Source: Hanleya hanleyi
Lineage: Eukaryota > Mollusca > Polyplacophora > Lepidopleurida > Hanleyidae
Length of the DNA stretch: 64,000 nt
Direction of reading: 5' to 3'
NCBI GenBank assembly: GCA_036873755.1
Contig: JAVTVY010018818.1
Location: forward strand, 1-64,000
Both the position numbers and the translations under genes were made by a program. The notes under the pieces are model-generated. The model was not told the origin of the DNA. It saw only the letters and a program-made list of their open reading frames with translations, and did not search any database. Below, piece after piece: positions 39,550 to 53,400 of the stretch. The stretch's first letter is position 1, and every line of letters starts with the position of its first letter.

Positions 39550-42500
39550 CAACTTTAACGTGTATCCTATTTCACATCCAAACATTTCATCACAGACCAC
39601 AAAAGGCTTCAAATTTAGGTCAGATTGTCCACTGGTGGTGAAATATCCTACATCAACCAATTATGTCAGCCTGGTGCAATAACCCAGCAGAAGAAAGAAA
39701 GATGTGGTATCATCCTTCAGATTAGTCTGTGTGAGCAACAATGATAACAGTTTACTGAGGGTGAAACAAAGCCATGGCGGCATGTTTAAAGGGTCTTAGT
39801 TTATTTTCTTTGGGTAGAATTTAACTAGATAAAGTAACTTTGATCATGATGTGAAAATATGAGCACATACTTTGAGTTTTTTTTGTACCTCTTGAATATT
39901 GACTATATATCACACTGGGATATAATTTAAACAAAAAATTACATGTGTAAACAAAATATGTCTAAATTTTTCTTGTCATTTCAAATCTTGATCCATTTTG
40001 ATTCCTTGAATAGGGGATACAGAATCACTGCCACGGAGTGTATTGGTGTGTCACAGCAATGCAATTCCGATTCACACAACGAAGCTGAGGTGGTTTAATG
40101 TTTATCAATGAAGAAAATCACCGATCAACCGTCATAGAATATAATGTGAAACAAGAAAACCGGAATAGTACATTCATCAGACTGCCGATACCCAAAATGT
40201 GTTGTCTCATATATCTAGATAACAACGTGATGTAGAGACGCTATTTATTCGTCTTTGTACCGGTTATGGTCAGGAGGATGAAATAGAATCATTATTATCT
40301 TGCGCAGAGAAGGTGTTGGTCTTGAGTTGAATTACCGTAAACTACATAAATGCTACCTTTCTACTATAGTACTATATATAACAAATTGTTGTATTGTTGG
40401 GAAAATAATGCGATTCAAAAAGTTGTTTTGATCCTGGACAAGGGCACTGAAAACCATTAAAGAGATGTAAATGTATTTTCACAAGTAAAGCTTGAAATCT
40501 ACTGAACTTTTTATTATTCAATCTGTTTCCTTTAGTTAAAAAATTGTAAAATTAAATCGGCAATCGTTATTTATTTTTGGAATGATAGCGCATTAGGAGA
40601 CTGTTACCAACAACTTCTAAGCTGACCTACTTTTGATGAAAATTTCTGGTGATTTTTGATGAAAATCACTGGCGATTCTGACTTGGGCGGTGCCCATCTT
40701 AATATAGGCAGGATTTCAACTGGGGATGGGGATTTCCAAGAGTTCAATTCGCGTTCGATTCCTAATGCCTACTCTACTTCGTAGGTCCTGTGACGTTAGT
40801 CACACTGCTCATGTGTTTTACTGATTGAACTAATAAATCAACTAAATCCGTCATGATGGTTGCTTAAAGATTCAACGTTATTGAAGCTGCATTCATGAAT
40901 GATTTTACTATAAGACAGGCCTGTTGGTGCCTACTGTAGTCGACTGAAATTAGAGAGTCACATGTTTCCTTCCTTCCACTCATCTACTAAACAAGACGCC
41001 AAGATCATGGAAGTCGCTCAGTCTGTCACATCTTAGTGCCACCGAGATCGAGGAATTTAACATTATACAGAGTTTCAAATTGATCACGAAGAAGATAAAA
41101 TGGCATGATCATTTACAACTTGGCATGTCGATTAGCGAAGTCTAATTTTCATGTCACTACAGAAACAAGCTTGGATATATTTGAAACTGATGGACAGGTT
41201 GGATCAATTTCTATAGCTTTCGCAAAATTCCATGTGTATGAGGTATCATAGAGAGCAATGCTGAATTATTGTGGAAATAAAACAAAAAACTTGAGAACTA
41301 TGTCACAACGTCATCTATTTACATGCATAAGATAACCTTATATTTATCGGGGGTGCACGTGATATTGCTGAAAGTTTCAAACTAATACTCTGAAAGGGAA
41401 TCAGACAACAGATAAGTGGAAAAGTCACCCTAGAATATGTCAAAAGTAATTCTGGAAAAATTCACCCATTATCACAATGCCAACTCATGACTGTAAAGTG
41501 ATGTATACATTCTCAAATTCAGTTCTGAATGATATCCCACGAATGCAGGGCTCATACAGCTCGACCAACACAGCGTTCGCAATATCATTTATAGCCTTGC
41601 GTAATGGAAAGCTGTTTTGTGTGAACTCCTGTCAACGACTGCTATGAAATCTGTCAATTAAAAGATGGTGTTAAAGTCAATACGCAATGGTAGCTGTCTC
41701 TCTGTACACTTTAAGGCCTAGATTGATTCTTTATGAGGTGTTGGCAACCTGACACCTACAAATTTCCCATAACACTTCCTGTTCATGAAATACACCTCCA
41801 GGAATGATGCTGCGTCTGTAACATCGGTGGTTCCATTTAAATTCAGTGGGCTATACTTTATTTCACTCACGGCTTAAGTGGATTATTCAAAGGAAAATGA
41901 TTGTCTAAAAAGCGTTTGGCGAATGCGAAAGAACAGCAAAGAATGTTTTTTTTGTTAGAGAGAAAAATCGTGTTTTTAGAAAACACATCTAGGAACTAGA
42001 TCTATATTCTAGAATTTGTATGCGTTTCTCGAAAAAGAATTAATTTCTTTCTCTTTCGGAATATATAATCTGCATAATATTTTTATTATCCAAAATAATT
42101 ACGCCCAGTTTGCTTGTGAGGATAGAGTATATATTGGTCTTCTATGTTTAATTTAGAATCATTTATTCTGAATTCTTCAACATATTTTGAGACTGAAAAT
42201 GTCATTTTCGTGTTTAAGGAAGAAATGTTTAAGTATTTTTAAAGAAAAACTCCAGAAAAAGAAATTTTATGTCCTAACATATTTGAAAGAAATCAGAACT
42301 ATAGTGATTCTACATTAAATATCGAAGGTATGGAATGGTATGTGATGATTTAAACAACATTTCTCCATGTATGTCTTCGGAAAATATTTTTTTCTATAGA
42401 AATGTATCAAAATTCTTGAATATGGATATAGATGTAAGATTTATTGCCTTGTTGTTAGAAAACCTTCTGCGAGGGTTTTCCCTGGTTAGCCTTTAAAAAA

Positions 42501-43441
42501 ATCTGACTACAGACGAAATATTTTCGTAAGAGAACAGCTTTAGGTCGTGCGCCTAAACAGTGCGCAAGTGAACCGTTAGAATACGCCCTTGGTCTATGGA
42601 TTTATCAAATTCAACATACAGATTGTTGATGAGTGGTTAGATGATATCTGCAAACAGTTTCACGTGATAGTATCCCTTTATATATTTTGTACTATCTGGC
42701 TTGCCTTCCTCATTGAAAACTGCCGGCCACATCTGCAAGAAACTAGCTTGGGCATTTATTTCAAGTCATTTTAGATTTGGGTAACAATAGTGTTGTGTAA
42801 ATAATACCTTTCAATTATGGACGCGAAAATTCTTTATGAACAACAGTTTTTTATTGAGTGACGGATTTGACGTTTGTATCACCACAACGGTTATACACGA
42901 GGCTCCATCCGTCGCCCATCTTTTCAATGACAGAGACCGCTTTTTGCTTTACTAGATGTATTGCCACTTTTGTTATTTCTGAAAATGAAGACACAGATCT
43001 GAAACAGTCAGGTGTTGACCGGGCATGGATAAAATGCAGGACAATGTGAACAACATGATCAAGGGTGAAAACTTTTGATGTTCATTTTCTTCACACCTGT
43101 ATGAACTCGATTTGAGCATGCCGCGCGGTATTATTGTTCGAAATGACGGGCCGAAGAGTAGCAAACAGAGAGGGTATGTGTAGTTGGAGGAATGGGATTT
43201 CAGAGAGAGTGAGAAGGAGTAAAGATTCTCCCTGTTGTGAAAAATTATTGGCCCTTTCTAATTCCAGTTTAAGCCTTTGAAAGTACCAGTTTTGTCGTGC
43301 AGTTTCGCATTTGCATTAATTGGAAGTAGAGTACCGTATATTTCCGGATTTTTTCTCGGTGTAATGATGAAATATATTTTTTGCGATGTATTTTCATTGA
43401 TTTCATTCAATAAAGATCCATTGAAACAAGATCACCCTTCC

Positions 43442-43474
<33 letters not shown>

Positions 43475-44063
43475 CTGGAATGACGATAACATTGGAATCT
43501 GCAGGATCGAACGGTCATCTAAAATTTGTTGCAGAAAATCAAACGCAAGAACCAAATTTCATGAGGTTAGTTTGATATTACCAATACACCAGTATTGTGG
43601 GTTATATGATGAGTACCAGGCATATTTTTAATAGTTTTTTTGCAGCAAAGCAAATGTAAAAATGACTTTAGTTGGACACTTGCTCGGATAACTCAAATCT
43701 AAACCCATCCCGAACAGAAACAGATGCAACCATGTCATGCCCAACCTATCCCATTCACTCATTTTGTTGAAAGCCCCTCCATGAACATTATAAGTGTAGG
43801 TCATTCATGGACTAAATATACTACACACTGTTCCTTCGACGATATTTGGTGTAATTTGTGAACTTTTAAAATGATTCCAGCGGGCGACTGCAAACTGGTG
43901 ACGCCCGCTAATAAAACTACTACCGAACTGAACTGCTATTGCGAAGAATTCAATTTGATGTAGGTTTAGATGTCCAGGTTTAGAGCAAGTGTCCGTTTAA
44001 GTCATTTCCGTTGTTGCAGAGGATTCCCATTACCCATCCTATACTCCCAACACGAAACGAAAC
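39550..44063. other. AT-rich intergenic DNA, no gene recognised
   Basis: About 4.5 kb with no convincing coding region. 42,560-42,900 is related to 50,790-50,960 (shared GACGCGAAAATTCTTTA and GACGGA.T.GACG phrases), that is, the far 3' end of the degenerate RT family. A (TA)n run is at 43,446-43,474. Confidence 0.6.
43446..43474. repeat. (TA)n microsatellite
   Basis: Uninterrupted AT dinucleotides for 29 bp. Confidence 0.95.
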
Positions 44064-44651
44064 TATCTTCGTGACATTTGGTATAGGGTCTTTGGTTTGC
44101 TGCATCAAATTTAAGATAATCTCTGACAACATTCTATTCCTTTCATTATATGGGGTATATAGGGGCATATTCGTTTTCGAGGAGTCATTAATTTTTTCGG
44201 TCGTATAAAATAAAGATACATCTAAACAAGTGTACTTGGTCAAAACGCCACAGAAATTCCGGAAATCCATTCAAAAGTTAAATTCCAAATGACACTATAA
44301 AAATCTGATTATAAAATTATAAAACAATGTTCCGTTTTCCTGTGATATGAACCAACCACGAACAGTACCTGTGCTTCAGTGGATAATAATTTGACTAGCT
44401 ACTTCAACTCGAAGAGTCCCATAACGATATAACTTTTAGTTCAATGCTTCGATAAATTTCCCGCATACCTCGTTTAAAGAATAGATTAGATCTCACTAAC
44501 TACCACATTCAGATAAGGTAGGTAAGAATGAAGTACATATTCTCGATATATGTATCTATTATAGGATAATTGTACGGTTGATACAAACACAACAAACCCG
44601 AAATGAAGCCGAAAAAACATGACTCTTTGTTCACTGTACATACAGTATCAC

Positions 44652-44801
44652 CTTTAGGATTTTCCAGAATTGTAAGGGAGAGAACTCTTACTGTCATCTG
44701 TTCCTCTAAAGTGTAACCTATCCATGTATTGTGCGTAGGCATGATGCACCAAAGATAGAAAAGATACCAGTTCACTACACGTTCATAGTCCGCCTGACCG
44801 T
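44652..44801 (-). CDS. Candidate 150-nt exon, phase 1-1 (copy 2)
   Basis: Same exon-like stretch as 38,269-38,418 with the acceptor and donor preserved and three conservative changes in the reading. The preservation of frame and splice sites in both copies is mild support for coding, but the duplication may simply be recent. Confidence 0.3.
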
Positions 44802-45475
44802 CTGAAAACATTGAACTAAAAAATATAGACACAATTAATATATATCATCGAAATTCATTAGAATCTTCGTTAGTCCATCCTACAATAAACGTGAAAAGGC
44901 ATTCGCGGCAAGCTGGGAATTCGTCATACCAGGCGATATATAAACAACGCCCATTGAAGGGAAAATAACTTGTCTAGGGGCAGATTGCAGTGAGAGGCTT
45001 ATTTGTAGGTTTCGCTCAACCCCAGAGAGTAAAAGCAACCATTATTTTATTAAAATAGGGGATACCTGTATGAAACATTTCTGGTTCTAGGGGTCATCAA
45101 GTGCATATTTCACTTATACATAGACAAAATTGGCTCTTCAGTCGTGAAAAAAGGTTAATCACGCTCACTTAAGCGTTTTTGTTGTAAATCGTGAATCGCA
45201 TCGGTTGTCATACAATATTTAATCCATATTGGCGGCTCGACACAATACAAAATTACAAGTAAGTCTAAGTTGGTTAATGAGTAAACACATCGAGTAATAA
45301 CCTCGGTTTTCCCCATAATGTCAAATCGCCGTTGATACATGTACAGTTGCTGTGATGAGATATTATAAGCTGAGAACAAATGAAATGGACCATGTATGGA
45401 GCATTTGCATAGAACTTGAGAAATGTGGGTCAATGTAGAAAGCAACGTGTAATAAAACAAGTGGATACATGCAAT

Positions 45476-45772
45476 CTGTCATTGTCAGCATCCATCTGTC
45501 TCAATCAACTGTCATTGTCAGCATCCATCTGTCTCAATCAACTGTCATTGTCAGCATCCATCTGTCTCAATCAACTGTCATTGTCAGCATCCATCTGTCT
45601 CAATCAACTGTCATTGTCAGCATCCATCTGTCTCAATCAACTGTCATTGTCAGCATCCATCTGTCTCAATCAACTGTCATTGTCAGCATCCATCTGTCTC
45701 AATCAACTGTCATTGTCAGCATCCATCTGTCTCAATCAACTGTCATTGTCAGCATCCATCTGTCTCAATCAA
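45476..45772 (+). repeat. 33-bp minisatellite, 9 units
   Basis: Same unit as 39,093-39,290 with three more copies, which accounts for the 99-bp offset between the two duplicates. Confidence 0.95.
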
Positions 45773-46031
45773 CTGGAATGATGATCATGATCACTATTAG
45801 CTTGTTGATGGCATTTTAAAAACGTTCAGTTTGTTCTCGTGAAGTTCCATGCCGAGTATCATGTGTAAATTCAGAACGATTTCCATGACCATAGTGTCTC
45901 GCATGAGAGTTTTTATCCTCATTTTCGTATAATTTGCGAAGTACAAATTCCTAAAATCAAACTTTTATAATGCTATAAATTAGCAATGTATCGGTTTGAA
46001 AGAGATTACACTTACAGTTATAGTGAATATC

Positions 46032-46483
46032 TCAGCATATATTTAGCTCATTATCTTGAGTTCACTTGGTAACATCACCAAAATTCATTTGTATAAAATC
46101 CCTGAATATCAGGTTTAGGCTTGTAACTCTAATATCTCTGCAACCGTTCGGACTATTTAGATACGGATTACATCATCTTGCGCAGAACCATGCGCACTCC
46201 TAAATTTAACGGCTTTCAATGATCTCAGCATGATATTTTAATGTTCCTCGCATAAAATCCGTATTACTGACAAGTATTCGATTCTATCGATGCCTCTGTA
46301 TTTGCAGAGCATGAGCCTTAAATATATTTCAATGAAGATATTTTTTTAAATAACCTGTGTTTTGCCAGATTCAAATTTTGTATGCAATAGGAAATATAAG
46401 ACAAATGACTACAATCGTCTAGCCCATCATTCAATATTCAGCCATCGTCCATTAAAGCACTCATAATATACACGTTAGTTTCC
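46032..46483. other. Intergenic, nothing recognised
   Basis: AT-rich unique sequence with no credible frame. Confidence 0.5.
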
Positions 46484-47970
46484 TACAAGAGGGAAGCGGT
46501 CTAAAGTTTCAGTCGTGCCGGCAAGATATCATGATGTTCGAAATATATCAAAACAGTATTTTTAATCCATACGATTTCCGTTGTAAAGTCGTTATCTAGA
46601 TAATGATGTATCTCAGTCAAGCTTTGATAGTGCCTGTTCATATGGACATCATGTTAATCTTGAAGTACATGAGATCATACGATCCCAAGCCCCGGGTTAG
46701 CGGAATTAGACACGAAACGTAATGCCATAGATCTTGCACGCAACGCTGAGCCTCGTAACTTGCTATCTCCATGCGCTATGTATTGCCGAATTTGAGCTGA
46801 GGCGCAAGGTGGTATAACCGTGTTATGCAAGTTTCTGCAATAATGTTTTGTAACGTTGATTAAAGTCGTCACATTTCCCCCAGGATCTTGCAAATGCTAA
46901 TAGGGGAGATATGTATACGACATATCCAGGTCCCACTGGGCATATTACTTTCAGGAAATTGATAGTTTACCATATACAAATTGTAATCATCTCTCTTGTC
47001 ATGAAGTTGACGAGTGAGGAGGTTAAAATAGACATATAGGTCTAAATATGAAATGTCGTTAGGGATGTCTGTAGTTTTCTTCAAATTCAGTGCAGGTGGA
47101 TATATATTCTTCACTGCGTCACTTATACAGCGTTTATCCATAACGAGACGATCGTCTATATAGCGTGTGGCGAATGACAAGGAACGGACTCATCAAACAA
47201 ATCTAAAAACAGAGAAACATTCCATGAATGATATATCTTGTATGTAGTACAGCCGAAAATGCTTTATGGTTACTGTCATGAACATATTGGCGATCAGTTT
47301 TCTTGAACACCGATACTAATAATGATCTGAAAGGGTCAATAAGCTCCTGGTGAGCTATTATAGTATAGAGAGTCGAGAAATCCCATGCCGGTATGTGTCT
47401 GTACGGTATGTGTCCTTTCGCATCAATTTCCCGTGTAAGACATTTGAGTTTTTCACTATCCACATACATTCAACGCCAGAGTTTATGGAAATAGTTGCAC
47501 AATACCTTTCTCAAGATGCCATCGTCAAGAGAGTGAAAAGAAGCTTGGTGGTGCAGCTTTTAGAACCAGCTATGAATCTAACTTTGTATGGTGATTTATG
47601 CATTTTGGGATTTCAGTAGACTTTTGGTATATCGTTATTAGTAGTTGGAAGAGAAACACCTCTTTCATTGAAAAATGTTTTGTGATTGTTAAATAAATCT
47701 TCCAGAGTAAATACAGTTGGAGAGGTAAGTAGGCGTATTCGATGATGGCGTGCTTATACTCAATTCCTTAACCAGCACCTGGTAGTAGTAATTTTTACAT
47801 ATGTAATATTGCTTGGAGCTTTGTCTGCTGGGACTATGACGAATAGCAAATTGAGGTTTCTCGGTACTGGTTTTGCTGGGGAAAGGGTACTTCTGTCAGT
47901 ATGGCGGATGGTTTCAACGACCTTGCTCTTGGTGATGCCAGCCAATCATCGAGTACTGTAGGTTCAACTT
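46484..47970 (-). pseudogene. Reverse transcriptase fragment with 3' tail (degenerate)
   Basis: Minus-strand pieces in different frames read, in order, VIVPADKAPSNITYV (near 47,830), DFSTLYTIIAHQELID (47,203-47,469), the RT motif RYIDDRLVMD and SYLDLYVYF then DKRDDYNLYMVNY (46,869-47,180), then a degraded C-terminus and a tail with CTGTTCATATGGACATC at about 46,630. These match, from knowledge of invertebrate genomes, a widespread unclassified RT family with DFSTLYT, YIDD and YDKRD motifs. Several frameshifts and stops exist, and it is inactive. Confidence 0.7.
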
Positions 47971-50045
47971 TTTCAACAGAAGAGAAGGGAAGCGTGGTGA
48001 TCCTGTTGATGTTGTATTAAAAATACCCCAAAGGGCCCAAAACCCCTCGGGTGTTGAGATTCAGGTGCATATGTTGTTTAAATTAGGGAAGTTCGCTCAC
48101 TGTCTATTTATTGATATACATGTACTATGTGCTAACAGCATTACGATATAATTTGATCTTGGAGTTGAGAATATGTCACGGTCAGAATGAGATATTGGTC
48201 AGTGAGCATATGTATCTGTGGTGTGGATTTGGAAATGATAGCTCTTATCATTCAAGAGATAGGCTAACACCATTGAATCTACATTTAATATATTTGACCT
48301 TGCGAAAATAGATAAGGTCAGTAATTTAGATCCGTGGAACATTGGGGGAACATTGGAACATTGCTAGCTGACAGGTGGAATGTAATTGAGAAGCTTGGCT
48401 AAATTTCCTCCAACAGGTATTGTGCTGACAATATTAAATCTACGTTCAACTTAAAATTTGATCTCAAAAATATAAGCCAAGGTCAGTCATGTTAAATTGA
48501 CGTCCGGTCAGTAGCCAGAAGCAGATATGACATAACTTTATGAAGGCTGGGAGCAATCCCTCAAGAGAGATTGGGTAAACAGCATTGGAAAAACTTTAAA
48601 TGTACAGTTTGGCCTAGAAAACTTTGGCCAAGTTCATTCGTTTTCATCGGCATCTGGTCCATTGCCAGCATCATATGTAGTATGAATTATGAGATAACAA
48701 TAATGGCGTACAGACGAATGGAAGGAACGTAGAAGCTGACATGTCGAGGGGTAAAAACCAATGATGTTCTCAATGTTGTATTAATCGCGAAAATATCGTT
48801 CTTGCAGTTTTCAGTTTTCTTCACAATTGTTTCGTAGAATATCTTTTTTCGGTATTATACAAAAGTTCCATATGGTTTGTTTGCAAACATTGATGTTTGT
48901 CTCGATAATGAGATTGTTACTGTGGCATGATCTCTATGTCTACATAATGCTAACCTGTGACATGAGATATTACGAAGGTAATAAGAAAGATCAAGTGAAC
49001 CTGATGATATACGTGTGTTCCAAAGTGTGTGATGAAATAATGAAAAGGTCGAATGCATCCTGTCTGGTTCAATGCATAGATATAGAGTCACGATCTCACC
49101 TCATTTCTTGTAAATATCCTGATGTTCCAATAGTATGATATTATTAGCTCATTCCACAGCACGGTAGAAGTTTCCAGTCCGTACAACGCACTCATACAAT
49201 TAGGTCACATGTTCACATTGACTTTTTGTGGTGACATCTTGAAAGATCGACATGCAATCCATCACATGTTACAGAGACAATGCGTGTTTAACGTAATATT
49301 TTTTTACTTTGATTTAGTAAATTAATCTATTTTAAGTTTGCTTAACATTCGACAATGCGAATTGTGCTACGGGCTTTATAATTCTATTTCACGGATGCAG
49401 CGTTGCATTGAGGTTTTGGAAGGTACGCGTACATTGATATAGGGTGAGAGTGCGAATTGTTATATTAAATGCGATAACATTTACGGATTACTCATCTTGA
49501 GAAAAAACGTGGACTGTCAAAAAATACAAAAAGGATGTTAACGAATGATACCTTTTAATAGTCTGAATAGTGTGTCGTGATGGCTAATTGTGGTGCCGAT
49601 GATGCAGTTAGTGCAGTGGTATCCTGCGCACAGAACGTTAACAGACACCAAAGAGTCGAAGGTGATTTCAGGGAAGGTTGGATCTTTAGAGGAATTTATA
49701 GGAAAGGTAAGCGTATATAATCAACCATGGCTATTTATGAACTGTTTGCAATCGATTCGAGACCCTTGCCAATATTCCCACTGAAATACGAATAAAACTC
49801 TAGAACAAAATTATACCGCCAAAATGGTGTTTATGCTAGGATGTGGGACATAATTTTCACGTATACATACAAGGGTTATCACTCATGGGATATTTCATTT
49901 TTTATGGACTTGCTTGGATTTCTCATTAATAATATCTATGTGAAATTTGGCAACACAATATATCAACGGAATATAGGTACTGGGTACTCATAGTGCACAC
50001 TTTTTGCTGGTCTTTATCTGTTCTCTGATGAGTACGACTATATGC
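47971..50045. other. Intergenic, no gene recognised
   Basis: AT-rich. Frames of 60-103 codons (for example 48,827-49,138) have no motif and match on neither strand to anything I know. Short phrases near 48,160-48,700 (GGTCAGT, CCAAGGTCAGT) recur loosely, suggesting old repeats. Confidence 0.5.
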
Positions 50046-50960
50046 AGGCGCTTTCAAAAACCAATCATTTCAAAGCCCGTTCCTTCACAAACGCGATATA
50101 GACGATCTTCTCGCTGTGAATAATCGCTACATAAATGACGTATTGGAAGATATATATCCACCTGCGCTGGATTCGAAGGAAACTACAAATAACCCTAACG
50201 GCACATCATATTTAGACCTATATATCCATAAAAATGAAGCGGGTCTTCTCTCTCGTCGACTTTACGACAAAAGAGATGATTACAATTTCGACATCGTAAA
50301 CCACCATCCCTTTTTAGGCAGCAATATTCCAGTGGAACCTGCGTATGGCGTATACATATCTCGCCTAGTAGCATTTGCTAGATCCTGTTTTGAATCTTAC
50401 GATTTTAATCAACGTCACAAATCATTATCGCAGAAACCTATAAAACAGGGCTATACCACCAAGTGACTCCCCTCAAAGTTTCTCAAATTTGGCGATACAT
50501 ATCGTATGCTGATAGCAAAATACAAGTATAGCGCGCAAGATTTATGACGTTATGTTTCGTAACTTGTGTCTAATGCCGCTTAGCCCGGGTCTAGGGACCC
50601 TATGACCCCATGCACTTCAAGATCTTCATGGCGCTCACATGAACAGTCACAATCAAAGCACGACTGAGATACATCATACTTTAGATAGCGACTTTACAAC
50701 GAAAATCATATGGATTAATAATACTGATCAGCTATCAGGGTTTGATATTTTTGGAACAGCATGCTGTCTTGTCGGCATCAATGAAATCTATTGACCGCTT
50801 CTCTCTTGCAGGAAACTAGCCCATGTTTATGTATAGTATAATTGTTGTGTGTTTTTTTTTAATTTGGTGCTAGATCATTGTATTATGAACGCGGAAATTC
50901 TTTAATGAGCGACGGCTGAATACTGAATGACGGACTAGACGCTTGTATTGTATCGCAAAT
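50046..50960 (+). pseudogene. Second reverse transcriptase fragment with 3' tail
   Basis: The plus strand reads NRYINDVLEDIYPPALDSKE, SYLDLYIH, YDKRDDYNFDIVN and PAYGVYISRLVAFARSC, the same family as 46,484-47,970 but opposite in orientation and better kept in this part. The RT core Asp pair is altered or shifted (YIDD is not in the open frame). A stop follows near 50,463, then the tail with CTCACATGAACAGTCAC (50,636) and ACTGAGATACATCAT, then GACCGCTTCTCTCTTGCAGG shared with 46,484-46,515. Confidence 0.7.
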
Positions 50961-53261
50961 ATTCCAGGACGAATTGGTCGTTAGCGGACAAAATCTTGTA
51001 TCCTCTAAATCTGGTTGATATATATTTTGTTACCAAAATTCATAAAGAATCGTTTCAAAGAAAAGCACCATGCTATTTCGATCTTAACGTCAGCTCACAC
51101 AAAACAGTCATACCCTGAAGTTAATACTACATCGATGTCACTCCACCAAACTAATATGGGTGATATTTTCGATTTTCGTTGATCTTGAATTGATATTCAT
51201 GAAATCCTAGAATAACACTTTATCGATCAAAGCTAGATATTATTGGTAGTTTCAGTACTGTGATGTTAACCGGTACCGGAATATTAGCAAAGAAAGTATG
51301 GCTAAGAAATGTTACAATATGTAGACATGCCCTAATTCTTCAATTCGCACAGGACCATACATACTTCTTCACATATTCTGAAACCATACCTTTGTTTCAA
51401 GTTTTAAGAAAACACCAGGCAAATGGGAACACCACGATATTAGAAGCATTCAATTTATGCAAACATGAAATTACTGCTAGTATATACTTCCACAAAGTGG
51501 CGCCGCCTCAAATGTGGCTCTCGATAAAACATCCCAGTATTTACTCTGCATTTAAGTTATTTGATGAAGGTCTTTTATTTGGCCAAAAATACACAAAGTT
51601 GCAATACTATGAAAATTGATTAGCAATCCACCTCAATTGGAAGGTCCCGTGTCAATTTTGATATATTCCAATTGTTTAAAAATATAGAAGGAGAGTAACC
51701 GTCTTTAGTATATTTAGTATATATATATATGCATAATGTAGACGCTGGGGCTTATTTTGCGCATTTCGATGTTCGCCTTAAATAATTCTCAAAAAGGAAC
51801 AGTCTCGTGATATTTGTTGTGAATGCGTGAACACATTATATCGATATCTAGACGTTCTTGGTGATGAATTCAATGGTTAGTAGTGTTATGAGGTGTAGCT
51901 AATGTGAACTGACCTACTCAGTTCGACGTTTTACAATACGTCTTTAGTGGTTTATCACAACCACAGACGTGTCTATGGCTGACACACGTGAGAGACTGAT
52001 TGTCAATAACCGGTTTAAGGCTGGTTGTGAGGTGATGCTAAAATTGACGGGCGAGGACCATGCACGCTGAATCATGCTAGATGACACATCCGTTACTTTT
52101 TTTCAAAATGTCTCCGAAAATAATTTTCCCTCTATTTCAGTCGTATCTATTAGTAATATACGGGTTTCTATAGATGAGGAAAACCATTATTGCAGTGTTC
52201 CGAACAACTGATTTGACTATCTGTATAGGCAGTTAACGTAATAATAAAACGATAGAGTGTCTGTCTGCGTGAGTGTGTATCCCTAGAACCTGGACCCCTC
52301 GCTTTTCATATGGCTATGGGCATACCAATAAACACCAACATAGAAACACTTTAACCCTACCACCCTATTATGGACCCCTACCAATCTTTCTATGCTATTT
52401 GTAGAACGACATAAATTGAGAACTGACACTCCGTTACTTTTTAGTTTAGTATATTGGGGTCATTTTGAGCCTATTTGCATAACCCCGTAGAGCAGAGGAC
52501 CATTGAAGTTTTCGAAATTTTTCTTCAAAATTCCTGCTTTTCTGCGAGAAAAAAATGAGCAAAGCTTATTTTATTTCACATCAGATTATTATTTACTAAT
52601 TTATCATGCAGTTTTTACGACAAAAACACACAAATCGAAAAATCTGACTGAGAAATCCACAAAGAAATGGTTTTTAAATGACGTCACTGTGACGTCATCA
52701 TGGCAGCCGTCTTGGATTAATAACAATGTTCTGGTAGAGCTTGACCCAAGGGTATAGTCTGGTAGGTTTCAGCTCCCTAGCTCAAGGGATCAGAAAAATA
52801 TTTAAAGGGCCGAAATGCCCCCCACCCCCCCACAGTCCTGGACAGGACCCCAAAAATCCAGGCCAGAAAGGGTTAGGGTCAAATTCAAGAAGAATTCACC
52901 TCCTTGCTTATACATCTAATCTATGTGTAATTTCTTCTTCGGCTTTACCCAGCATATTTGTTCTGGGTTGAATAAACATACACATTTTGCCTTTGAAACG
53001 CACCATACTCATTACCACTCATTATAGAGAGAAGAGCCTGGCCACTTATTGTCCCGAGTGATGTCCACTGTCCTTGCGAGGTGATCATTTACATATAAAT
53101 TACCATACTGAAACTAGACTGAGGGCCAGGACTGAGGTCTTTGTGGACTCGGTAACATGTACAGGAAGGTACATTACATTGTAGGCCTAACGAATAATAG
53201 ATTTGTATTTTTTTGTCAGACTAGAGTATATTTCTATAAACATCACAAGAACCAAAACTGA
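50961..53261. other. Intergenic; unknown 119-codon frame and twin CRE
   Basis: A plus-strand frame of 119 codons at 51,260-51,619 has no motif I recognise and I do not call it a gene. Two perfect TGACGTCA sites at 52,679-52,686 and 52,690-52,697 lie three bases apart, followed by ATCATGGCAGCCGTCTTGG. Confidence 0.45.
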
Positions 53262-53400
53262 TCCCTGAGATGATTTTCAGCCAAGCCACGCTGTTATTGT
53301 AGCTGTTCATGTGAACCTCGTGAATGGCGAGTGTGAGTGAGTGAATATGATTTAACGTCGCTTTTAACAATATTTCAGTCATATCACAACGTTAAATGGC
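53262..53400. repeat. Tail motif (minus) next to mollusc-repeat core (plus)
   Basis: 53,265-53,325 reads on the minus strand TTCACATGAACAGCTACAAT as in the RT tails. Directly after, 53,328-53,395 has GTGAGTGAGTG, then TTTAACGTCGC and CAATATTTCAGTCATAT, the core of a common molluscan interspersed repeat. Confidence 0.55.

Larger units (their letters stand above)
44064..46031. repeat. Segmental duplication, copy 2
   Basis: Direct duplicate of 37,680-39,549. The sequence immediately left of 44,064 (ending CGAAACGAAA) represents the intact left side that the LTR replaced in copy 1. The open minus-strand frame at 43,980-44,270 spans this boundary and continues in copy 2 only. Confidence 0.9.

Noticed and set aside
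51260..51619. 119-codon plus-strand frame as a gene
   Set aside because: No motif, no splice or promoter support, AT-rich background where such length can occur by chance.
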